A stretch of DNA of 64,000 nt from Bacteroides timonensis (GTDB taxonomy: Bacteria > Bacteroidota > Bacteroidia > Bacteroidales > Bacteroidaceae): assembly GCF_000513195.1 (NCBI RefSeq), contig NZ_CBVI010000073.1, positions 1 to 64,000 on the forward strand, in the 5' to 3' direction. Below are positions 7,545 to 16,887 of the stretch, piece after piece (the stretch's first letter is position 1; every line of letters begins with the position of its first letter). The notes under the pieces were generated by a model, which saw nothing but the letters and a program-made list of their open reading frames with translations, was not told where the DNA came from and ran no database searches. A program made the translations under genes and the position numbers.

Positions 7545-9656
7545 TTACTTCTTCACCCACTTATCCAGCCATTCAAAGAATGTACGCTGCCAGAGAACAC
7601 CATTCTGTGGTTTCAGTACCCAATGGTTTTCATCCGGATAAATCAGCAGTTCGGCAGGAACACCGCGCATTGCTGCGGCATCAAAAGCAGCCATGGCCTG
7701 GTTGGCAAGGATGCGGTAATCCTTTTCACCGTGGATGCAGAGAATAGGTGTGTCCCACTTATCTACAAACAGGTGCGGAGAGTTGGCAAATGTGCGTTGA
7801 GCCACCGGATTCTGTTTTTCCCAGTAGGCGCCGCCCATATCCCAATTGGCAAACCATTTCTCTTCCGTCTCCAGATATTGCATTTCCATATTGAAGATGC
7901 CGTCGTGAGCAATGAATGCTTTGAAGCGCTTGTCATGATGTCCGGCAAGCCAGTAAACGGAGAAGCCGCCGAAGCTGGCACCTACGCAACCGAGGCGGTC
8001 ATTGTCTACAAACGGTTCTTTAGCCATTTCGTCGATAGCCGTGAAGTAATCCTTCATGCACTGGCCACCGTAATCACCGCTGATTGCCTCGTTCCATTCC
8101 ACACCAAAGCCCGGAAGGCCACGACGATTGGGAGCTACAATGATGTAATCGTTGGCAGCCATAATCTGGAAATTCCAACGGTAACTCCAGAACTGGCTGA
8201 CGGGACTTTGCGGGCCACCTTCGCAGAACAACAACGTGGGGTATTTCTTATTCGGATCGAATTGCGGAGGATAGATTACCCACGTCAACATCTGTTTGCC
8301 GTCCGTGGTCTTCATCCAGCGGGCTTCGACCTTACCCATTTCCAGTTGGTCGTAAATCTGCTTGTTTTCGAAAGTCAACTGCTTTACTTCGGCAAATGCG
8401 TCACCGTTACGGGTAGTAGATACAGCATAAATCTCATCTCCCATACTCATGGAGTGACGTTTGGCAATCACCTTATCACCTGCAAAGGCGAGGGAGGCAT
8501 AGTCGTATACACCGTCCGTCAGTTGCGTAACCTTATCGTTTGCAGCGAGGTCGATGTTATAAATCTGTGTTTCACCATGCCATACTCCGATGAAATAGAT
8601 GCTCTTGGAATCCTTGTTCCATAAGAAACCGTCTACATTTGACTCGAATGCTTTGCTGACGAAACGTTTCTCACCAGTTTCCAGATTCATAATAAAGAGG
8701 CGGTTCAGGTCCGCTTCATATCCGTCACGCTCCATGCTCTGCCAGGCAATGTATTTGCCGTCGGGAGAATATTGCGGGTTGGTGTCGTAACCTTTGTTCT
8801 CTTCAGTGATGTTATCTGTTTTCCCGGTAGCAAGGTCGTAGATGTAGATATCCGAGTTGGTAGAGATGGCATAAGCCAGGCCGGTCTTCTTGCGGCAGGT
8901 ATAAGCTACTTTGTCTCCGGCGGGGCTCCATGCCAGTTGTTCGATGCCGCCCCAAGGTCTCATCGGGCTTTCATAGGGTTCCCCCTCCAGTATATCCTTT
9001 ATATTACTGATGCCGTTTCCATCAAAGTCAGCTACGAAAGGATGCGGAGCGCCGGTTACCCATTCATCCCAATGCTTGTACATCAGGTCGGTGACGATGA
9101 TGCCTGTGGCTTTGGGTAAGTCGGGGTGTTTATCCGCAGTGCTTTGTCTGGTCTTCACCTGAGCGATGAAGAGCAGCTTCTTGCCATCGGGAGAGAACGA
9201 ATAGCCTTCAAGGTCGCCGTCATATTGCGTCAACTGTTTGCGTCCGCTGCCGTCCGGGTTCATTTCCCATAACTGGCTGCTGCCACCTTCATTGGAGAGA
9301 AAAGCCAGCTTTGTGCCGTCCTTTATCCAGGTCACTTCGTTCTCCTGCCACGGGGTACGGGTAATTTGCTTGTTGTCTGTTCCGTCTGCGTTCATCACGA
9401 AGACTTCGCGGTTACTCTTGTTCTCCGGTATACTGTAATAAGCTACCGTGTAAACAATTTGTTTTTCATCGGGCGATACGGCAACACCTCCGATGCGCCC
9501 CATAGCCCAAAGTGCTTCGGGAGTCATCCGCTTGCCTTCAATTTGGATGTCCGACCGCTCGATGAGCGGTGTTCCGGCTTGTCCTGCGTCTTTCGTCCCG
9601 CCGCAGGCAGCCAATGTCATAGCTGCTGACATAAGCAATAAATTTACTTGTTTCAT
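7545..9656 (-). CDS. S9 family prolyl oligopeptidase-type peptidase (lipoprotein)
   Basis: 703 residues from the ATG at 9656. A longer frame opens at 9698, but the start at 9656 gives a proper lipoprotein signal (LLLMSAAMTLAAC), so it is preferred. The N-terminal 400 residues are a WD40/TolB-like propeller (NADGTDNKQITR, FSPDGKKLLFIA, YSPDGKYIAWQS), which gates access in this family. The C-terminal alpha/beta hydrolase domain carries the S9 catalytic triad: Ser in GASFGG (about 561), Asp in GEKDYR (about 646) and His in DENHWV (about 678). It should cleave dipeptides or tripeptides, often after proline, in the periplasm or at the cell surface. It follows the MATE gene by 43 bp and ends at its own terminator. 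Confidence 0.9.
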   Translation of the reverse strand: MKQVNLLLMSAAMTLAACGGTKDAGQAGTPLIERSDIQIEGKRMTPEALWAMGRIGGVAVSPDEKQIVYTVAYYSIPENKSNREVFVMNADGTDNKQITRTPWQENEVTWIKDGTKLAFLSNEGGSSQLWEMNPDGSGRKQLTQYDGDLEGYSFSPDGKKLLFIAQVKTRQSTADKHPDLPKATGIIVTDLMYKHWDEWVTGAPHPFVADFDGNGISNIKDILEGEPYESPMRPWGGIEQLAWSPAGDKVAYTCRKKTGLAYAISTNSDIYIYDLATGKTDNITEENKGYDTNPQYSPDGKYIAWQSMERDGYEADLNRLFIMNLETGEKRFVSKAFESNVDGFLWNKDSKSIYFIGVWHGETQIYNIDLAANDKVTQLTDGVYDYASLAFAGDKVIAKRHSMSMGDEIYAVSTTRNGDAFAEVKQLTFENKQIYDQLEMGKVEARWMKTTDGKQMLTWVIYPPQFDPNKKYPTLLFCEGGPQSPVSQFWSYRWNFQIMAANDYIIVAPNRRGLPGFGVEWNEAISGDYGGQCMKDYFTAIDEMAKEPFVDNDRLGCVGASFGGFSVYWLAGHHDKRFKAFIAHDGIFNMEMQYLETEEKWFANWDMGGAYWEKQNPVAQRTFANSPHLFVDKWDTPILCIHGEKDYRILANQAMAAFDAAAMRGVPAELLIYPDENHWVLKPQNGVLWQRTFFEWLDKWVKK

Positions 9657-9687
9657 ACGTAGATTGTTCGTTACGGTTATTTTGCAG

Positions 9688-9695
9688 CAAATATA
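9688..9695 (-). promoter_or_regulatory. Predicted -7 box for the S9 peptidase gene
   Basis: TATATTTG on the minus strand matches the Bacteroides -7 element TAnnTTTG and lies 31 bases before the peptidase ATG. No clear -33 TTTG is seen at the usual distance, so the call is moderate; transcription from the MATE gene is the alternative. Confidence 0.4.
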
Positions 9696-9699
9696 CAAA

Positions 9700-11031
9700 T
9701 TATATGCGTTTTTCTTGCCATCGTCCCTTTTTAATATACCACCAGCAGAGTATCAGAATACAGATGGAATATACCATTTCTGATGTCCAACACAGAGCTA
9801 CATCAAGTTTCAAGTAAAGAATGATGTATGTGATGTAGGCAACATAGAAGACGAGCGTTATCAGTTCCATGACCAGAGCCGTGCGCGTGTTTCCCGTTCC
9901 TGATACTGCCTGGAAATATACATTGGCAGGTACGAGAAGCAGATATGCCGAGCACATTACCCAAAGTGAATGTACGGCTGCATCCTGTAAATCGGGTATA
10001 TCCGTATAGATTCCCAGTATAAGTTTTGGGAACAGTGCAAAAAACAGTGCTAGCGGCAATGTGAACAGGTATGCAATGCGTATATGCTGCCGGATAGTGC
10101 CTGCCACGCAGTCTTTGTCTCCTGCACCGATGAGATTGCTGACCAATGAACCACAGGTTGAGGCAAATGCCATCATTACCATGAACAGAATGCCGGATAT
10201 GCTCCGGACAATGTTCGTGATGGCGAGCGACCGTTCTCCCAAATGCTCCACATAGAGGAAGAACAAGAACCAGGTGGACAAGGAAAAGACATTCTGTATC
10301 ATGGTCCAGAAGGAAATGTTCAGCATTCGTTTCAGTATCTTCGGGCGGAACTTCGGAATACGGTCCAGTCCAAACTTACGGCAGTCAATGCGGTAACGGG
10401 TGTAGAGGATAAAGAATATCAGTGAAACCAGCTCTGCAAGTGATGAACCGATGGCCGCACCTGCAATGCCGAGCGCGGGAAAGCCGAATTTACCGAAAAT
10501 CAGTATATAGTTGAAAACTACGTTACTCAATACCATGACTATGGAATTGAGTGTCAGTGTCTTGGTTTGCGTAGTTCCCAGGAAGAAAGCACGGAAAATG
10601 ACTGCACTGAATGAGAAGAAGGCTCCGAAAACCCGCCAGTTCAGATAACTGATGGCAGCCTCATAGATGTGTTCGGAAGAAACGATTCGCTTCAGTATCA
10701 TTGGTGAAAGGAAGTAGGAGAGCAGGAACATTACTGCCGCCAGTCCTATCTGAAAGTAAATTCCTTGATAGAAAAGGTCGCCTATTTCCCGGTATTGCTT
10801 TTCACCGTTGCGCCGGGCAATGAGTATCTGCGCTCCGATACTGAAACCGAAAGCTGCCATGAATATTACCATATAGAAGACACCTGCAATGGCCGATGCT
10901 CCCAGTTCTACTTCGCCTACCCGTCCCAGGAAGGCGGTGTCCGTCATACCTATCATTTGTTCCATCAGCAGACTGATGAGGATGGGATAGGAGATTAACC
11001 AGATTTGTTTGTTCGTGTATTTAGTTTTCAT
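9700..11031 (-). CDS. MATE family efflux transporter
   Basis: 443 residues from the ATG at 11031 (MKTKYTNKQIW). The frame is open further upstream, but that extension (MSGFLSLITF...) reads as untranslated leader. There are about 12 hydrophobic membrane spans in two repeated halves. The first contains the family-like sequence LMEQMIGMTDTAFLGRVG, with the acidic residue expected in the cation-binding lobe. MATE proteins export drugs and metabolites in exchange for Na+ or H+. Here the substrate is unknown. The gene is leftward, between the terminator that follows yidC and the peptidase gene, so MATE and peptidase could be transcribed together. Confidence 0.88.
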   Translation of the reverse strand: MKTKYTNKQIWLISYPILISLLMEQMIGMTDTAFLGRVGEVELGASAIAGVFYMVIFMAAFGFSIGAQILIARRNGEKQYREIGDLFYQGIYFQIGLAAVMFLLSYFLSPMILKRIVSSEHIYEAAISYLNWRVFGAFFSFSAVIFRAFFLGTTQTKTLTLNSIVMVLSNVVFNYILIFGKFGFPALGIAGAAIGSSLAELVSLIFFILYTRYRIDCRKFGLDRIPKFRPKILKRMLNISFWTMIQNVFSLSTWFLFFLYVEHLGERSLAITNIVRSISGILFMVMMAFASTCGSLVSNLIGAGDKDCVAGTIRQHIRIAYLFTLPLALFFALFPKLILGIYTDIPDLQDAAVHSLWVMCSAYLLLVPANVYFQAVSGTGNTRTALVMELITLVFYVAYITYIILYLKLDVALCWTSEMVYSICILILCWWYIKKGRWQEKRI

Positions 11032-11112
11032 TTTTATTTTAATTATTAAGAGATGAACACAGAGGCAGGGAGTCCCCTTATATCTTTGTGTTTCAAACGT
11101 TATTAGAGAAAG

Positions 11113-11146
11113 AAAGCCGGACAATCATATTAATTGCCCGGCTTTT
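11113..11146 (-). terminator. Terminator after yidC
   Basis: AAAGCCGG pairs with CCGGCTTT around an AT-rich loop, 27 bases past the yidC stop. The A-rich 5' arm gives a run of Ts on the minus strand. It divides yidC from the MATE gene. Confidence 0.7.
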
Positions 11147-11172
11147 ATTATCAAGTGATGAAAAGCGGAGAC

Positions 11173-13023
11173 TTACTTTTTATTCTGTCTCTCTTTCAAC
11201 AACTGTTCCTGTTGTTTCTGCATTGCCTCCAGGCGGGCGGCAAAGCCGGTTTTCTTAGCTTTCTTCGGATCTTTCTTTCGGGCTTCCAATTGGGCAAGAA
11301 GTTTCTCTTCATTCGTAGTCTTACGCAGAATGAGAGTAGTCACCACACTAATCAATGTCGATATGAAGTAGTAATAGTTCAGACCTGAAGGATAACTGTT
11401 CAAAATGAACAACATCATAATCGGCATGAGATACGTCATCCACTTCATTGCCGCCATTTGCGGGTTAGCACCGGTATCTTGCTGCTGCATCATGAACTTG
11501 GAATTTAAAACGTTCACAATTGTCATCAACAGACAGAACAAGCTGAGGTGGCTGCCCAGGAACGGGATATTGAACGGGAAGTTGATGAAAGCATCGTACG
11601 TTGAAAGGTCATCAGCCCACAAGAAGCTCTGCTGACGCAATTCGATAGCACTTGGCACGAACATGAACAATGCAATCAGAACCGGGAACTGTACCAGCAT
11701 CGGCAAACAGCCACCCATCGGACTGACACCATATTGGCTGTACATTCCCATGACTTCCTGCTGTTTCTTCATCGCATCCTCCTGTTTGGGATACTTCTTG
11801 TTGATCTCGTCTATTTTCGGTTTCAATACACGCATCTTGGCAGATGAAATATACGTTTTCCAGGTAGCGGGGAATACGACTGCTTTTACAATCAACGTCA
11901 TCAGTAACAATACGATACCCATGCTCAGACCCCAACCGGACAACCAATCGAAGATGTTGATGGTAAACCATTTGTTGACCCAGCGAATCAACGGCCAACC
12001 CAGATAAACCAAACGGTTCAGTTCCCATTTCTCTTCACGTCCCTTATCCAGCGCAGTCAGCGTCTTGTAATGGTTCGGACCGAAGTAGAAGAACATTTGT
12101 GTAGGCTGTTTGCCTGTCGGGTCAAAGCTTGTACTCATCTCGGCGGAGTAGTCTTTGATATATCCGCTGCCTTCTCTTTCCATTTTGGAGACTAACTTCG
12201 TTTTCTCAAAGTCAGCGTCTGCAATGAATACCGAGGAGAAGAATTGATTTTTGAAAGCAATCCAGTCCAGACGTTCGGGCACTTCTTTTTCATCATCCTT
12301 ATTAGCTGACAAGTAGTCTGTGCCATTTCCCAGCATTTTATAAGTCAGTTCAGACAAACGGTTCTCATATACATAACCTTTTTCGATCTGGCGGGCGCGT
12401 TGTGCCCATTCGATGTCTACATAGTTATTGCTTGCTGCCAATTTATCTGCCATACCTTTAGCATCGATGCTGAAGTCTACCAGGTAGGTATTGGGATGCA
12501 ATGCATACTTGAAGTCTATATAACTTGCACTGTCAGCTGATAAACGCATTGTTACGGTGCTGTCCGTACGGTTCACAGTGGTGAAGTAATAGTCCTTGGT
12601 CTGTATTGTTTCCTTTTTATTATAGAAAAGGAAATTCATGGAAACATCGTTTCCGGTGAATAGGGTTACAGGAGTTTTCTTGTCCTGTTCCATATACTCT
12701 TTCAATACAGCGGAGAATATGGAACCGCCTTTGGTGCTGAGGGTCAACTCAGCCACGTCGTTCTGAATCGTAATAAGCGAATCTGTTCCTTGGAGAGCAT
12801 TGAAGAAGAGGGAAGTAGAATCTATTGTTTCCACATCTTTTTCATTGGCCAATGCTGCATCCGCTTTGGCTTTCAGTGCTTCTTCACGTTGCTGTACCAG
12901 CGCAATGGAATCATAATAACGCTGCTGTGCTTCCAATTGCTCTTTACTGGGGCGACTCAGAAAACTGAAGCCGACTAACAAAATTGCTATTAAAACAAGA
13001 CCTGTAATGGTGTTTTTATCCAT
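11173..13023 (-). CDS. yidC: Membrane protein insertase YidC
   Basis: 616 residues, the usual length for a Gram-negative YidC. The N-terminal span (ITGLVLIAILLVGFSFL) is followed by a large periplasmic beta domain (about residues 60-340) and then the conserved five-span core: WGLSMGIVLLLMTLIVKAVV, the cytoplasmic loop with KPKIDEINKKYPKQEDAMKK, MGGCLPMLVQFPVLIALFMF, and YLMPIMMLFILNSYPSGLNY. The C-terminus is lysine-rich (KDPKKAKKTGF), as expected for ribosome contact. YidC inserts inner-membrane proteins alone or with SecYEG. It follows pyrG by 55 bp on the same strand, a common Bacteroides arrangement, so co-transcription is likely. Confidence 0.96.
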   Translation of the reverse strand: MDKNTITGLVLIAILLVGFSFLSRPSKEQLEAQQRYYDSIALVQQREEALKAKADAALANEKDVETIDSTSLFFNALQGTDSLITIQNDVAELTLSTKGGSIFSAVLKEYMEQDKKTPVTLFTGNDVSMNFLFYNKKETIQTKDYYFTTVNRTDSTVTMRLSADSASYIDFKYALHPNTYLVDFSIDAKGMADKLAASNNYVDIEWAQRARQIEKGYVYENRLSELTYKMLGNGTDYLSANKDDEKEVPERLDWIAFKNQFFSSVFIADADFEKTKLVSKMEREGSGYIKDYSAEMSTSFDPTGKQPTQMFFYFGPNHYKTLTALDKGREEKWELNRLVYLGWPLIRWVNKWFTINIFDWLSGWGLSMGIVLLLMTLIVKAVVFPATWKTYISSAKMRVLKPKIDEINKKYPKQEDAMKKQQEVMGMYSQYGVSPMGGCLPMLVQFPVLIALFMFVPSAIELRQQSFLWADDLSTYDAFINFPFNIPFLGSHLSLFCLLMTIVNVLNSKFMMQQQDTGANPQMAAMKWMTYLMPIMMLFILNSYPSGLNYYYFISTLISVVTTLILRKTTNEEKLLAQLEARKKDPKKAKKTGFAARLEAMQKQQEQLLKERQNKK

Positions 13024-13078
13024 GAATTTATTTACAATTTATCTATTTACAATTTACTATCTGAAGATTGAAATAATC

Positions 13079-14710
13079 TTATTTCTTTGCTTTCTCCTTC
13101 TCCTCGAAACTTTCGACAGATGCTTTGATGAAAGCCACGAACAACGGATGGGGATTCAGTACCGTACTGCTGTACTCCGGATGGAACTGAGTTCCGACAA
13201 ACCACTTCAACTTCGGTATTTCTACGATTTCCACCAAATCAGATTCCGGATTGATGCCTACGCATTTCATGCCGGCAGCTTCGTACTCTGCTTTATACTG
13301 GTTGTTGAATTCATAGCGATGGCGGTGGCGCTCCTGGATGTGCTCTGTTCCATAAGCCTCATATGCCTTGCTACCTTTCTGCAAGATACATTCGTAGGCT
13401 CCCAGACGCATTGTTCCACCCATGTTTGTGATGGATTTCTGCTCTTCCATAATGTCGATGACATTATGCGGAGTCTTTTCGTTCATTTCGCGTGAATCTG
13501 CATCGGTATATCCCAGTACGTTGCGTGCGAATTCAATGGCGATACACTGCATTCCCAAGCAAATACCGAAAGTCGGAATATCATGTGTGCGTGCGTATTT
13601 GATAGCCACGAACTTACCGGAAATACCACGTTCACCGAATCCCGGACCTATCAATACACCTGCCATGCCTTTCAGTGCTTCCGCTACATTTTCTTCTGTC
13701 AGCTTTTCACTGTTCACAAAGTCTACAGATACCTTGCGGTCATTGTATGTACCAGCTTGTGACAAGGCTTCGCGAATGGATTTGTAAGCATCCTGCAAAT
13801 CATATTTGCCGACTAATGCAATGTGCAGCGGTTCTGTATTTTCCGCTTTATGGCGACGTTCGAGGAAAGCACGCCACGGACCTAGTCCCGGTGTGTCTCC
13901 TACGGGCAGTCCCATTTTCTTCAATATCGTTTCATCCAGTTTCTGAGCCTGCATCAGAATAGGCACTTCGTAGATGGTAGGAGCATCGATGCTCTGTACT
14001 ACTGCGTTTTCATCCACATTACAGAATAATGCTACTTTTTTACGCAGGTTGGTGCCTAATTCGTGTTCTGTACGCAATACCAATATATCCGGCTGTATAC
14101 CTGCACTCTGCAATTCTTTTACGGAGTGTTGTGTCGGCTTGGTTTTCAATTCACCGGCTGCCGTGAGGTAAGGTACATAAGTAAGGTGCACGCACAAAGC
14201 GTCACGTCCCAATTCCCACTTCAACTGACGGATACTTTCCAGATACGGCAATGATTCGATATCACCCACTGTACCACCGATTTCTGTAATTACAAAATCG
14301 AATTTATATTTGTTACCCAGTAACTTCACGTTTCGTTTAATTTCGTCCGTGATGTGAGGGATAACTTGGATGGTCTTGCCTAAATAATCACCACGGCGCT
14401 CTTTGTCAATAACGCTTTTATAGATACGTCCGGTTGTGATGTTATTGGCTTTAGTAGTCTGGATCCCAAGAAAACGTTCGTAATGACCTAAGTCGAGGTC
14501 AGCTTCATGTCCGTCTACAGTCACATAACATTCTCCGTGTTCGTAGGGGTTTAAAGTGCCCGGGTCAATATTGATATACGGGTCAAACTTCTGAATGGTT
14601 ACTTTGTAACCTCTTGCTTGTAGCAATTTACCAATGGATGAGGCGATGATACCTTTACCTAATGATGAGGCAACGCCACCGGTGACGAAAATATACTTTG
14701 TTTCTCCCAC
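13079..14710 (-). CDS. pyrG: CTP synthase
   Basis: 543 residues. The N-terminal amidoligase domain starts with KYIFVTGGVASSLGKGI (P-loop) and contains DPYINIDPGTLNPYEHGE and the FVITEIGGTVGDIES segment. The C-terminal class I glutamine amidotransferase domain has the nucleophile motif GICLGMQ and the catalytic His-Glu of FHPEYSS. The enzyme converts UTP to CTP using ATP and glutamine, the last step of pyrimidine nucleotide synthesis. It is the first gene of a leftward unit with yidC. A Bacteroides-type -7 box lies 88 bases upstream of the start. Confidence 0.97.
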   Translation of the reverse strand: MGETKYIFVTGGVASSLGKGIIASSIGKLLQARGYKVTIQKFDPYINIDPGTLNPYEHGECYVTVDGHEADLDLGHYERFLGIQTTKANNITTGRIYKSVIDKERRGDYLGKTIQVIPHITDEIKRNVKLLGNKYKFDFVITEIGGTVGDIESLPYLESIRQLKWELGRDALCVHLTYVPYLTAAGELKTKPTQHSVKELQSAGIQPDILVLRTEHELGTNLRKKVALFCNVDENAVVQSIDAPTIYEVPILMQAQKLDETILKKMGLPVGDTPGLGPWRAFLERRHKAENTEPLHIALVGKYDLQDAYKSIREALSQAGTYNDRKVSVDFVNSEKLTEENVAEALKGMAGVLIGPGFGERGISGKFVAIKYARTHDIPTFGICLGMQCIAIEFARNVLGYTDADSREMNEKTPHNVIDIMEEQKSITNMGGTMRLGAYECILQKGSKAYEAYGTEHIQERHRHRYEFNNQYKAEYEAAGMKCVGINPESDLVEIVEIPKLKWFVGTQFHPEYSSTVLNPHPLFVAFIKASVESFEEKEKAKK

Positions 14711-14797
14711 AGCTATACTGTTTTAATATTATTGTTTTTGTTTGGTCGATGTACACATTTGTATACCTACCTGTCTACAGGTGAGACTTAAAAAGCG

Positions 14798-14805
14798 CAA
14801 AATTA
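14798..14805 (-). promoter_or_regulatory. Predicted pyrG promoter -7 box
   Basis: TAATTTTG on the minus strand is an exact TAnnTTTG box 88 bases before the pyrG ATG. The transcribed leader would contain a perfect short palindrome at 14769-14782 (ACCTGTCTACAGGT), which can form a small hairpin; whether it regulates pyrG is unknown. Confidence 0.5.
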
Positions 14806-14885
14806 CAAAAAAAAGAGGAAGTACATAAAGTTTCGGCGAAACAATTCTAAAAAAAGTGATGCTGCAATGTTATTAAGTCCTTATC

Positions 14886-15010
14886 ATCTCCGTACTATCT
14901 CCGTGTTATCTCCGTATCACCTCCGTGTTATCTCCGTGTCATCTCCGTATATATATGTTTGGACTTGATACGGACTTGGTACGGGGCTGATACGGAGCTG
15001 ATATGAACTT
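14886..15010. repeat. Phased 11-bp repeats in two inverted blocks
   Basis: Six head-to-tail 11-bp units of the form ATCTCCGTRTY run from 14886 to 14951. After a 15-bp spacer, four units of the reverse complement type (GATACGGAGCT and variants) run from 14967 to 15010. The two blocks can pair with each other, so the region can form a long hairpin or cruciform. The unit length is close to one DNA helical turn. It lies in the 404-bp divergent gap between pyrG and the DUF3078 gene; the rest of that gap holds the two promoters and no gene that I can support. Confidence 0.85.
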
Positions 15011-15079
15011 GCCATCCTAAGTACCGGCTATTGCTAATCTTTTCTTTACTCTTTTCTATGTTTTCTAAACATTTTAAAT

Positions 15080-15087
15080 TACTTTTG
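15080..15087 (+). promoter_or_regulatory. Predicted -7 box for the DUF3078 gene
   Basis: TACTTTTG fits the Bacteroides -7 consensus TAnnTTTG and lies 27 bases before the ATG at 15115. A TTTTC stretch at about 15053-15057 could be the -33 element. Confidence 0.5.
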
Positions 15088-15114
15088 CAGTCAAAACATA
15101 GATTTTAGGGCGTT

Positions 15115-16560
15115 ATGAAGAATAGATACTTATCTTTATGGGCAGTTGCTGCGCTTTTTTCTTCGTCGATAGCGGCGCAGAATTCAGTAAAGACTGTCTT
15201 AAAGGCCGGAGAGGAACCGGCTGCCGCACAAGTGGATACCTTGTCGGATGTGATGAAGCAATATTTTGTCTTAAAGTTGAAACCGGCGAATGATACTCTC
15301 AAGCTGGATACAGTATCTATACTGCATGAGAAGTATTTTGGAGTATTAAACTATCTGAATGATCCGTCTACTCCTGAGCGTTACATTCCTGATAATCCCG
15401 ATTACTACCGTCTGTTTCTTAAGCCATTTACATATTATAATTCTCCTATAAAGCGTGTTTCTACATTGAATTGGAAATTTGAACCTTTTGATACGGTTGA
15501 ATTGCCAGTGAAAGAACTTTTACCATTTGATGAAGCCCGCTTTACCTCAAAGGAACGCGCGAATGAAACAGTGGATCGTGCTTTGCTCTATCTTTATGTT
15601 AATGATGATCTACATAAGATCGTGGCATGGGAAGATAATATCATGCAGGTAAAGGTATTCAAGGATAATATTGAAAAAGAAGCATCTTCAAAACCTTCTG
15701 TGATGAAATTATTCACTCAGGAAAGCATGGCGGAAGTGAAAGAAGATGCGGAAGTGGTTATCCGTAAACCTAACTGGTGGGTAACAGGCGGGAATGGTTC
15801 TTTGCAGATTACTCAGAATTATATTTCGGATAACTGGTATAAAGGGGGTGAGAGTACGAATTCTGTACTAGCCAACTTACAACTGTTTGCTAATTACAAT
15901 GACCGTGAAAAGATTCAATGGGAAAGTTTGTTGGATGCCAAATTAGGATTCTCTTCAGCACCCTCTGATGAATTTCATGATTATTTGGTCAATACAGACC
16001 AACTCCGTATATACAGTAAGTTAGGTGTTCAGGCAGCGTCTAATTGGTACTATACGATTTCTACGGAATTCAAGACACAGTTCTGTCATGGATATAAAGC
16101 CAATAAAGAGCCTTTGGTATCGGCATTCCTGGCTCCGGCAGACTGGTCTGCCAGTGTCGGTATGGACTATAAGTTGAAGAAGAAAAAGTTTAATTTGTCT
16201 GTTTTTATAGCTCCGTTGACGTGGACTATGCGTTATGTGGGTAATAAGGAAGTGAATGAAGTGGATTTTGGTTTGGAGAAGGGTAAGACGGTGCGTCATA
16301 ATTTTGGTTCGCAGGTACAACCCACTTTGTTCTGGCAAATCATTCCATCCATTACGTTAGATTCTCGTTTGGACTATCTGACAAGTTATGAATGGGTGCG
16401 TATTGAATGGGAAAATACATTCAACTTTGTGTTGAACCGTTATTTGTCGACCAAACTTTATATACATGCCCGTTTTGACGATAGTAGCAAGCCTACTTCA
16501 GGTGATAGCTATTTTCAGGTAAAAGAATTATTGAGCTTCGGTATTAATTATAAATGGTAA
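15115..16560 (+). CDS. DUF3078 domain protein
   Basis: 481 residues with a signal peptide (LWAVAALFSSSIAAQ). The first 200 mature residues are mixed; the second half is built of beta strands with many aromatic residues and the sequence NWWVTGGNGSLQITQNYISD, WYKGGESTNSVLANLQLFAN and a C-terminal strand ending in NYKW. This matches DUF3078, a Bacteroidetes-specific family predicted to form an outer-membrane barrel or barrel-like domain. Its function has not been established. It is transcribed alone to the right, with its own promoter, away from pyrG. Confidence 0.85.
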   Translation: MKNRYLSLWAVAALFSSSIAAQNSVKTVLKAGEEPAAAQVDTLSDVMKQYFVLKLKPANDTLKLDTVSILHEKYFGVLNYLNDPSTPERYIPDNPDYYRLFLKPFTYYNSPIKRVSTLNWKFEPFDTVELPVKELLPFDEARFTSKERANETVDRALLYLYVNDDLHKIVAWEDNIMQVKVFKDNIEKEASSKPSVMKLFTQESMAEVKEDAEVVIRKPNWWVTGGNGSLQITQNYISDNWYKGGESTNSVLANLQLFANYNDREKIQWESLLDAKLGFSSAPSDEFHDYLVNTDQLRIYSKLGVQAASNWYYTISTEFKTQFCHGYKANKEPLVSAFLAPADWSASVGMDYKLKKKKFNLSVFIAPLTWTMRYVGNKEVNEVDFGLEKGKTVRHNFGSQVQPTLFWQIIPSITLDSRLDYLTSYEWVRIEWENTFNFVLNRYLSTKLYIHARFDDSSKPTSGDSYFQVKELLSFGINYKW

Positions 16561-16887
16561 TCACATAAAGCTGATATGTAATACAAGTAAGGATCTTTCG
16601 GCTATGCTATAATATCGGATTCACATAAAAATGAAAAGATGCAGGAAAGCGTGAAGTGGAATTATTCATAGTATCATTTTGTTATCTTATACTTATCAAT
16701 GGTGCAAAGTGATACCTTAGTCTGTGTTATAAAACAGGTTTTCTTGCTTGTTCTGTGGAAAAAGTGAAGAAAAATAGTTAAAACGGGGAAAAGTACGTTG
16801 GCGTACACATAAAAAAAGCGGGTGAAAGCCTTGCAGTTCACAAATAATGCGTAAATTTGCCGCAATTTGTAATGCACAGTTTGCAAA
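16561..16887 (+). promoter_or_regulatory. Gap before the rnf operon, with promoter at 16831-16859
   Basis: This 327-bp gap holds no gene I can support. Near its right end, TAAATTTG at 16852-16859 is an exact TAnnTTTG -7 box, with a TTGC at 16831 at about the right distance for a -33 element. It lies 28 bases before the start of the RseC-like gene and so should drive the whole RseC-rnf operon. Confidence 0.55.

Noticed and set aside
7623..8624. Long open frame on the plus strand opposite the S9 peptidase
   Set aside because: It is a shadow of the peptidase gene, has no family signature, and no promoter.
9657..9698. Longer start for the S9 peptidase
   Set aside because: It would bury the lipoprotein signal 14 residues in and covers the predicted -7 box.
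14886..15010. Possible CRISPR array
   Set aside because: Units are 11 bp with no unique spacers, and the second block is inverted; this is a tandem repeat, not a CRISPR.
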